Shown here piece after piece: positions 1-4,738 of a stretch of DNA of 5,662 bases. The stretch comes from JAPLDP01 sp964628285. GTDB taxonomy: Bacteria > Bacteroidota > Bacteroidia > Bacteroidales > JAGONC01. Every line of letters starts with the position of its first letter. The first letter of the stretch is position 1. The DNA lies in assembly GCA_964628285.1 (NCBI GenBank), contig CAZVNP010000101.1, forward strand, positions 1-5,662. The letters are read 5' to 3'. The position numbers and the translations under genes are program-made. The notes under the pieces are model-generated. The model had not been told where the DNA came from. It ran no database searches and worked only from the letters and a program-made list of their open reading frames with translations.

Positions 1-1
1 C

Positions 2-163
2 GACAAACTCAGGCACGAACGTTACGTCATCTCCATGAAAATCATCGACCTGGAATCTAAAGAGAAGAGAATGAAACTAACTAAAAATGAGTCATCCGAA
101 CTGACCATTTTGCAGGAAAAGTTGGAGGAGATGGAGCGGAGGCTGAGAGAGATTGGGGGATAG
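2..163 (+). CDS. C-terminal fragment of an unidentified protein with coiled-coil tail
   Basis: An open frame enters from the left edge and ends at TAG 161-163, giving the last 53 residues of a protein. The fragment is strongly charged and rich in Glu, Lys, Arg and Leu. From about residue 15 it shows heptad-like spacing of Leu, Met and Ile, and it ends in ELTILQEKLEEMERRLREIGG-type sequence, so a C-terminal coiled coil is likely. No catalytic motif, signal or family signature is visible, and I do not recognise the protein. Short coiled-coil ends of this kind close many Bacteroidota proteins, so no function is proposed. The next gene on this strand starts about 150 bases on, with a hairpin repeat between, so they are probably separate transcription units. 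It being real coding sequence is supported by the absence of stops and the coherent amphipathic character, but the fragment is short. Confidence 0.6.
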   Translation, partial: DKLRHERYVISMKIIDLESKEKRMKLTKNESSELTILQEKLEEMERRLREIGG

Positions 164-189
164 GCTGTTTGGAGGTTTGCAGTCATGCA

Positions 190-273
190 CCTCATCCCCC
201 AACCCCTTCTCCTGAAGGAGAAGGGGGGTACCACCAATAGTCCCTCTCCTTTAGGAGAGGGGTTGGGGTGAGG
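190..273. repeat. REP-like double-hairpin inverted repeat
   Basis: Two adjacent hairpins have arms that are also inverted copies of each other. Hairpin 1 has a perfect 10-base-pair stem (203-212 with 217-226, loop TGAA). Hairpin 2 pairs CCCTCTCC at 242-249 with 254-261. The outer arms 190-213 and 253-273 match as inverted copies except for small indels, so the whole 84-base block can also fold as one long stem. Pyrimidine-rich CCTCA(C/T)CCCC-AACCCC arms of this kind recur as dispersed intergenic elements in many bacterial genomes, and their translations give spurious peptides such as HPNPSPKGEG. That recollection is from memory. The block lies between the gene end at 163 and the start at 315, so it could act as a terminator or mRNA stabiliser. 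No U-run follows either hairpin. Confidence 0.8.
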
Positions 274-293
274 TTTTAGAAATAACAATTTTG
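263..293 (+). promoter_or_regulatory. weak candidate promoter for the propeller gene
   Basis: TTG at 263-265 is followed after 20 bases by CAATTTTG at 286-293. This differs at one position from the Bacteroidota -7 consensus TAnnTTTG and has the right spacing to a -33 TTG. The start codon follows about 20 bases later. The -33 element falls inside the right arm of the repeat, so the match could be chance. Confidence 0.25.
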
Positions 294-314
294 AACAATT
301 GAACCATTATTCCC

Positions 315-2000
315 ATGAAGCATTTTTTCTTACTCTTTCTGATTATCCCCCTTTCCACCTTCGCTCAGGTTATACCATATCACGATATCCCTGACTGGGA
401 GTCGACACCGGCAGGTGCCGTCTCGACGGGTCTTGGCCTGGGCGATATCAACGGCGACGGCTGGAAGGACATCGTGGTGGCCAACGGCAATGACATCGAG
501 CGCCAGCATGTGGTAGTTTATTACAACAACGGGGACGGCACCTTCCCCCTGTTGCCGGAATGGCAGTCGGACGACATTGATTACCACGGTCACCTGGCCC
601 TTGGTGATGTCAATAACGACGGATGGCTTGACGCCGCCGTCTCGGTGTACCTCGGTCCCGATGGCTTCGGACATCCCGGCAAAGTGAAGGTCTATTATAA
701 CATCGGGGGGCAGCTTGAATCCACCCCCTCTTTTGAGTCGGATGAGCTTTACACCTTCAGCTGTGCCCTAGGCGATGTCAATGGCGATGGTTACCTTGAC
801 CTGGCCGTGGCCTGCGGCGAACCTTATAGCGGCCTGAAGAAACCCGGACGCATATATTTCAATAACTATGGTGTCTTCAGCAACCAAAGCTATTGGGAGT
901 CGTCGGTGACCATGGGCGCCCTCGACGTGGATATCAACGACATGGACGATAACGGCTTCGCCGATGTGGTGTTCGTGTGCGAGGGCGGCAGCAATTACAT
1001 TTATCTGGCCAGCGAGGCAGGCCTTATACAGCCTCAACCGGCCTGGACTTCATCCGAAACCAGCAATTTCATGAACTCGGTCGTGACGGGACGGATGCAA
1101 CCCGGCCGGCTGCCCTGTCTCCTGATGACCGGCAACAACCAGATCGGCGGCGACGGTAAGATACGGCAGTATACTTTTACATTACCGTTCCCTTCCTCCT
1201 CGGCGGCATCGTGGACCTCGGCGCCGGTGGGTTATGGCTCCGGCATCTTCCTCGCCGACGTGACCCGCGACGACACCCTCGACCTCATCTATGGCGGATG
1301 GTGGCTGCCCATGCAGATACTCGCCGGCAACGGCCAGGATTTTGAGACAACTCCCGCCTACACCTCCGCCACAACTTCGGTGGTCGAGGCGATACAGATG
1401 GCCGACCTGGCGAAAGATAATCTCATCGAGGCCATCGATACCGTTAGCATAGATAAACCCGAAGCGGTCATGGTCACCCTCAGCCATGAGGTCATCGAAG
1501 ATGTCGAGGAGGTACAGGTGAACGGCGTCCTCCTCACACAGGTCAATTATAAGACCTTACCCGGACGGAATCTCGTCTTTCTGAAAGTGCTCCTGTTCCT
1601 GGGCGATCAGGTCATCGTGAAATACCACTACTGCCTCGATGGCGATATCGTGATCTCCAACTGGGATTCGAATGTCGGGAATTATATCTTTTACAATACC
1701 AATTCGCCGGCAGGGGTGAACAATCATGAAGCAGGTTCTGCGATGACCGGGATATTAAATATCTTTCCTAATCCCGCTTCCGGAAAGATAAATATTCGGA
1801 TCGTTCTTTTTCAAAACACTCACATTGCTCTGACTATTTGTGATATGACCGGTAGGGAGGTGATGGAGCTGTTTTCAGGGATGCACGAAGAGGGCGTCTG
1901 TCAATTTGAAAAGGGTGTTTCATCTCTGAAAGCCGGTGTTTATATCGTCCGGCTGGAGAGAGGCGATGATCTTATCCTGAGAAAATTGATTGTATTATAG
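315..2000 (+). CDS. secreted FG-GAP/VCBS repeat beta-propeller protein with type IX sorting domain
   Basis: This 561-residue exported protein has a signal peptide at about 1-17 (MKHFFLLFLIIPLSTFA, cleaved before Gln). Residues 25-380 form FG-GAP/VCBS propeller repeats with calcium-loop motifs GDINGDGWKD (43-52), GDVNNDGWLD (97-106), GDVNGDGYLD (153-162), DMDDNGFAD (209-217) and weaker copies at 314-323 and 363-372. A beta-rich linker spans 380-470. Residues 476-561 match the type A C-terminal sorting domain: NIFPNPASG at 482-490, GVYIVRLE at 541-548 and a closing KLIVL. Proteins with this tail cross the outer membrane by the type IX system and are usually attached to the surface or released. 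The propeller suggests binding to a ligand, matrix or polysaccharide, and no catalytic residues are apparent, so the partner is unknown. The ATG at 315 is chosen because the signal peptide follows at once. No Shine-Dalgarno sequence is present, which is normal for the phylum. It is probably monocistronic, and the next genes converge on it. Confidence 0.93.
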   Translation: MKHFFLLFLIIPLSTFAQVIPYHDIPDWESTPAGAVSTGLGLGDINGDGWKDIVVANGNDIERQHVVVYYNNGDGTFPLLPEWQSDDIDYHGHLALGDVNNDGWLDAAVSVYLGPDGFGHPGKVKVYYNIGGQLESTPSFESDELYTFSCALGDVNGDGYLDLAVACGEPYSGLKKPGRIYFNNYGVFSNQSYWESSVTMGALDVDINDMDDNGFADVVFVCEGGSNYIYLASEAGLIQPQPAWTSSETSNFMNSVVTGRMQPGRLPCLLMTGNNQIGGDGKIRQYTFTLPFPSSSAASWTSAPVGYGSGIFLADVTRDDTLDLIYGGWWLPMQILAGNGQDFETTPAYTSATTSVVEAIQMADLAKDNLIEAIDTVSIDKPEAVMVTLSHEVIEDVEEVQVNGVLLTQVNYKTLPGRNLVFLKVLLFLGDQVIVKYHYCLDGDIVISNWDSNVGNYIFYNTNSPAGVNNHEAGSAMTGILNIFPNPASGKINIRIVLFQNTHIALTICDMTGREVMELFSGMHEEGVCQFEKGVSSLKAGVYIVRLERGDDLILRKLIVL

Positions 2001-2014
2001 GGATATCCTTATAA
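1995..2014. repeat. 20-base near-perfect palindrome over the stop codon
   Basis: TTATAG-GGATATCC-TTATAA reads almost identically on both strands, with a single G-T pair at 2000/2009. It covers the TAG stop of the propeller gene. It has no loop, so as RNA it would fold only as a shorter hairpin. It may help end transcription or may be a chance AT-rich palindrome. Confidence 0.3.
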
Positions 2015-2080
2015 ACAAGCCAACCCAGTTAGCAGCCCTTGACGCCCATTATGTAATCTTTGCGCGCATGGCGGTTAAAT

Positions 2081-2144
2081 AAAAGGCTTCTTGAATCTCC
2101 AGAAATATAAAGAATAAACAAGAAATAGTATGACGCTGCCTTTC
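2081..2144. terminator. possible weak terminator structure between convergent genes
   Basis: The 144-base gap between the two convergent stop codons contains nested inverted repeats: AAAAGGC at 2081-2087 pairs with GCCTTTC near 2138-2144, and TTCTTG at 2088-2093 pairs with CAAGAA at 2119-2124. On the minus strand the GCCTTTT end is followed by U-rich sequence, which would suit the lipocalin transcript. The loop is long and the stems are short, so this is a tentative call. No other gene is visible in the gap. Confidence 0.2.
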
Positions 2145-2672
2145 TCATTCAGCGCACGTCTGATCTGTCTTCTCCGGTTTGATGAGATCAAAACCCTTCG
2201 CTGACAGCTTCTCCATAATTGAATCGTACACATCCGGTGAGATGGTTTTGGTGCGGCTGAGAATCCACAGATACTTTCTGCCTGGGGCGCTCACCACGGC
2301 ATAGGAATAATCATCGGCCAGGTCGATGATCCAGTAATTACCACGGAAAGGCCAGAAGAACTGAACTTTCAGTTTGGCATTACCTGAATTTTTAACGGTG
2401 AAAGCCTTGCCACGGATGGATGACCAGGTGCCGTTGGCTCTGAGACAACGGTTTGTGACGATGACATGCCCTTTCGGTGACAGGGCATATTGCGCCGTCA
2501 CACAGCGGCATCCCTTTTCAAAACGGACGGGATAGCGGGCTATCTCATACCACCGGCCTGAGTATTTTGTGAGGTCGACATTCCCGACCGTCTCAAGGGG
2601 CAGATTTCTGTTTGAACTACACGATGAGAGAATCATGGCAATCATGATAAAAAAAAGCTTAAGATACTTCAT
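2145..2672 (-). CDS. blc: Blc-type lipocalin, probable outer-membrane lipoprotein
   Basis: This 175-residue lipoprotein of the bacterial lipocalin (Blc/apolipoprotein D-like) family binds fatty acids or lysophospholipids in related proteins and is linked to envelope stress. The start is set at the ATG at 2672-2670, because it gives a lipoprotein signal with lipobox LSSC (Cys18). The same frame is open further upstream, but that stretch (up to 2738) overlaps the preceding gene and reads as low-complexity Lys/Asn. Family motifs follow in order: YSGRWYEIARYP at about 37-48 (the GxW lipocalin signature), FEKG near 51-54, FFWPFRGNYW at about 105-114 and YLWILSRT at 134-141. Length is close to the 177 residues of E. 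coli Blc. Extra cysteines at 55, 57, 76 and 173 are absent from E. coli Blc, and two of them sit where apolipoprotein D forms a disulfide. The start lies 13 bases after the cytochrome stop codon, so the two are very probably co-transcribed. Confidence 0.9.
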   Translation of the reverse strand: MKYLKLFFIMIAMILSSCSSNRNLPLETVGNVDLTKYSGRWYEIARYPVRFEKGCRCVTAQYALSPKGHVIVTNRCLRANGTWSSIRGKAFTVKNSGNAKLKVQFFWPFRGNYWIIDLADDYSYAVVSAPGRKYLWILSRTKTISPDVYDSIMEKLSAKGFDLIKPEKTDQTCAE

Positions 2673-2685
2673 GTAAGTGTTATTA

Positions 2686-3252
2686 TTATTGTTTTTTTTC
2701 TTCCACACCGGCAGTGAAGCGCACCACTTTATTGGCAATGGGTTTGAGTGAATACAGATAATCGAACAAATCCCCCAGATTCTCCTTGGTCATTCCCGAA
2801 AACCATATCCAGGGCATGACGGTGTTGAATGCATTGGGCTCGACGGGGAAAGGTTTAAACACCGTATCGGAGAACACGACAAACCGGGCGAGGAAAATTT
2901 CTTTTGTCCATTTGCCGATGCCGGTGCTGTCGTCGGGGGTGATGTTCTTGGAGATAATGGTGCCGGGCAAACCAAAATGATGATCGAAGATTTCACCCCC
3001 TCCACCGGTGGTGCCCTCCTTGGCCGGCCCCGCAAACAGTGTCAGATCCCGGATGGAATGGCAGTCGATGCATCCGGCATTGTGATTGGCTAAGTAAGAG
3101 CCGCGGTCAATCATCGCGGTAGTCGGTTCAATCTTCAGATCGGGTGCAGCACCGACATTGGGCTTGAAAAGCTTGATGTAACCTATAATCCCTGCCACAA
3201 CTACAATGATGACAAGAATGATGATCAGGATAACTCTGCCGAATGTTTTCAT
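2686..3252 (-). CDS. membrane-anchored mono-haem c-type cytochrome
   Basis: This 188-residue protein has an N-terminal transmembrane anchor (about residues 7-27, a run of Ile/Val/Leu after MKTFGR) and a periplasmic class I-like cytochrome c domain. The haem attachment motif is CIDCH at 61-65. The sequence RGSYLANHNAGCIDCH matches the start of such domains, and ITPDDSTGIGKWTKEIFLARF (about 104-124) and VMPWIWFSGMTKENLGDLFDYLYSLKP (145-171) match their second half. Met146 in the MPW motif is the likely sixth haem ligand. Related domains occur as electron-carrier subunits beside dehydrogenases, but no dehydrogenase is nearby here, so its redox partner is unknown. The gene ends with three consecutive TAA codons (2688-2680), just after an A8 run. 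It leads the two-gene operon with the lipocalin. The ATG at 3252 is chosen because the membrane segment follows at once. The hydrophobic segment could instead be an uncleaved signal. Confidence 0.9.
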   Translation of the reverse strand: MKTFGRVILIIILVIIVVVAGIIGYIKLFKPNVGAAPDLKIEPTTAMIDRGSYLANHNAGCIDCHSIRDLTLFAGPAKEGTTGGGGEIFDHHFGLPGTIISKNITPDDSTGIGKWTKEIFLARFVVFSDTVFKPFPVEPNAFNTVMPWIWFSGMTKENLGDLFDYLYSLKPIANKVVRFTAGVEEKKQ

Positions 3253-3292
3253 GCCTCAGGAATTAAAGTTAGGGTAATTAATTGTGGGACAA

Positions 3293-3323
3293 TAAAATTA
3301 CACTTGAAAGATGCCGGATGCAA
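3293..3323 (-). promoter_or_regulatory. candidate promoter of the cytochrome-lipocalin operon
   Basis: Read on the minus strand, TTG (3323-3321) is followed by exactly 20 bases and then TAATTTTA (3300-3293). This differs from the Bacteroidota -7 consensus TAnnTTTG only in its last base. The spacing is right for the -33/-7 promoter of the primary sigma factor, and it would give a 5' leader of roughly 35-40 bases before the ATG at 3252. It is a pattern match only. Confidence 0.4.
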
Positions 3324-3447
3324 GAGAACGATCAAATATTTTTATCCCGAAAAGTCAAAGTCTCAATAAAAATACCATGAACCAGATATTTTGTGTCCTT
3401 AAATTTACTTTTTCATTAACTTTAACCGTGTAACCCTGTAATCCTTC

Positions 3448-4090
3448 GTGTTGGCCAGAATTCAGAGCATATTGTTGTCATCCTGGTTTATAGCATTGAT
3501 TATCAGTGTTGTCATCATCATCTTCCTACCTCCCATATTTGATCATTATAAGATCGAAATACTCGAATCAGGATCATTTTCGGCTTCATCAAGCACGTTT
3601 TTTTTTCAGTGATCTCAATAACGATCATTTTACTGAAAGGATTATGACCTATAAAGATCCAAGTGGAATATCAGCTATCCAGGTCTTTGATCCGGATGGT
3701 GGGATCTATGATCAATGGAATTTACCGGGGAGCTTCCCGAATGATATTAATGAACGACTTTATTTTGGGGATTATAATGACGATTTAAACAAAGAGATCT
3801 ATGTTTTTTCACAGGTGGGTGATTCGATCTTTCTGAGTTGTTTTGATAAACTGGATGGCAGTTTCAGATTATTCAAAATGATTACAGTGCCTGGTTGATG
3901 GTGTTCAACCACCGGCTTGATTTTCTTTTTAAGCCCGTTGCATTCCCCGGCTTCAGGTCAGAGATAACGGTCTATCCTTACATTTATAACCATCAGCCAT
4001 CCATTCTGGTGTCTTACAATAACGTCGGTTCTACTGAAAGATGCCCGGCTCTTATCGGTACATACTCTAAAAACATTTTAATCATTGTTT
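3448..4090 (+). pseudogene. decayed sensor-protein gene (N-terminal region of a Bacteroidota sensor histidine kinase-like protein)
   Basis: Three coherent coding pieces lie in succession. Piece 1 (frame of 3448, GTG or TTG start, no ATG) reads as an amphipathic start, a membrane segment (SSWFIALIISVVIIIFLPP) and FDHYKIEILESGSFS, then hits TGA 3610-3612 just after a T9 run (3598-3606). Removing one T joins it to piece 2, FFFSDLNNDHFTERI through QVFDPDGGIYDQWNLPGSF and FGDYNDDLNKEIYVF, which stops at 3896-3898. Piece 3 (from about 3877, back in the first frame) reads NDYSAWLMVFNHRLDFLFKPVAFPGF and ends in the repeat at 4138-4140. From memory, these blocks match the extracytoplasmic sensor part of Bacteroidota histidine kinases, where a long stretch separates pieces 2 and 3, implying an internal deletion near 3870-3880. 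The transmembrane, kinase and 3' portions are gone. Decay is clear from the sequence; the family name is less sure. The right limit is approximate. A sequencing error could explain the T9 shift but not the other lesions. Confidence 0.72.
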
Positions 4091-4103
4091 TGTGTGATCT
4101 TCA

Positions 4104-4294
4104 CCGTCCCGCTCGGGACGGGATCTTGGTAGAAAACTGATACCCAACAATCATTGAAGTCCTGTCAGGGACGGAATATCATTTAAATGTGGATCATTTG
4201 ATCCTGGCCTGATAGTTTATATTTCGTCCCTGACGGGACTCTGAATATTTTAGAGGCCTCCCATTTTCTACCAATATGTTGTCCCTGAAGGGAC
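4104..4294. repeat. nested inverted-repeat element of four hairpins (A-B-B'-A'), REP-doublet or MITE-like
   Basis: Four short hairpins built on GTCCC-loop-GGGAC are arranged symmetrically. A (4104-4136) has stem CCGTCCC/GGGACGG, loop GCTC, then TTGGTAGAAAA at 4126-4136. B (4158-4179) is AGTCCTGTCAGGGACGGAATAT. B' (4219-4240) is an inverted copy of B with 20 of 22 bases matching. A' (4264-4294) is TTTTCTACCAA, then hairpin GTCCC-TGAA-GGGAC, an inverted copy of A except in the loop and spacer. The centre holds GGATC-ATTT-GATCC (4191-4204) and ATTTAAAT (4181-4188). No open frame or transposase is present. The layout fits a non-autonomous palindromic element of the REP/REPIN kind, usually moved by a transposase encoded elsewhere. 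It begins where the remnant of the sensor gene fades out. Confidence 0.75.
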
Positions 4295-4738
4295 ATTTTC
4301 AATGGCATTTGTAATTCCATGACTGTGACAACTATTCCTGCCAAATGAAGCGGGATATCTTAATGATATTTAAATATAGCCTCAGAAGGCAGAAAATATA
4401 ACACTTACAGAATCCCAATAAGACTTCGTCATTTCGGGTATATCTCAATTATAGAAACATTGACAGCTATATTTAATAAAATTCGGCAAGTTAACTTGCC
4501 AAATTAAAAAAAATTAATAACAGGAATATATCCCGAAGTAAATTGAGCATGCAAAATGCCACTTTAGCAGTACCAAGGATACAGGTTTCACACCCGGATT
4601 AATTCTTACATTTTAATGTGACAATTATCTTCCTTTTTGACTTATCACATTATTTAAGCTGTTAAATCAAGTTTAAATCATTTTGTGCAAGGGAATTTTA
4701 AATTTTGTCTAACTTTAATTCGATAAATTTCTGATAAT
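4295..4738. other. AT-rich intergenic region without a recognisable gene
   Basis: I see no open frame with coding character on either strand in these 444 bases. The stretch is AT-rich and contains the 16-base palindrome at 4485-4500, its flanking inverted arms, and a direct repeat TTAAATCA at 4662-4669 and 4673-4680. The promoter of the amidase gene should lie near the right end, but only incomplete -7-like matches are present there (AAATTTTG at 4700-4707 and TCATTTTG at 4678-4685), neither with a -33 element at the right distance. Confidence 0.5.
4480..4505. repeat. 26-base imperfect palindrome with perfect 16-base core
   Basis: The core GGCAAGTTAACTTGCC (4485-4500) is a perfect palindrome, extended by AATT on each side (4480-4483 and 4502-4505) with one mismatched pair between. 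As RNA it gives a 6-base-pair stem with a UUAA loop. On the minus strand it would be followed by GAATTTTATT, somewhat terminator-like, yet no minus-strand gene ends here. It could instead be an operator for a dimeric regulator. Confidence 0.55.

Noticed and set aside
22..288. Minus-strand 88-residue open frame with HPNPSPKGEG-type sequence
   Set aside because: It is the translation of the REP-like hairpin plus antisense of the fragment ending at 163, a well-known kind of spurious peptide.
330..1546. Several open frames on both strands inside the propeller gene
   Set aside because: They are shadows of a GC-rich repetitive coding sequence, without signals, motifs or family resemblance.
2055..2084. 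Promoter-like AATCTTTG on the plus strand followed by an ATG
   Set aside because: The ATG reads only four codons before TAA and there is no -33 TTG at the right distance. No transcript product is apparent.
2673..2738. 22-residue N-terminal extension of the lipocalin frame
   Set aside because: It overlaps the cytochrome coding region in another frame and reads as Lys/Asn runs. The downstream ATG gives a proper lipoprotein signal.
2786..3035. Open frames on both strands inside the cytochrome gene
   Set aside because: They lie wholly within a gene with a clear haem motif and show low-complexity or incoherent sequence.
4104..4294. CRISPR array
   Set aside because: The repeated units are inverted, of two types and unevenly spaced. 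No direct repeats with uniform spacers and no cas genes are present.
4637..4707. Promoter for the amidase gene
   Set aside because: TTGACT at 4637 and the -7-like boxes at 4678 and 4700 do not combine at the spacing expected for either type of promoter.
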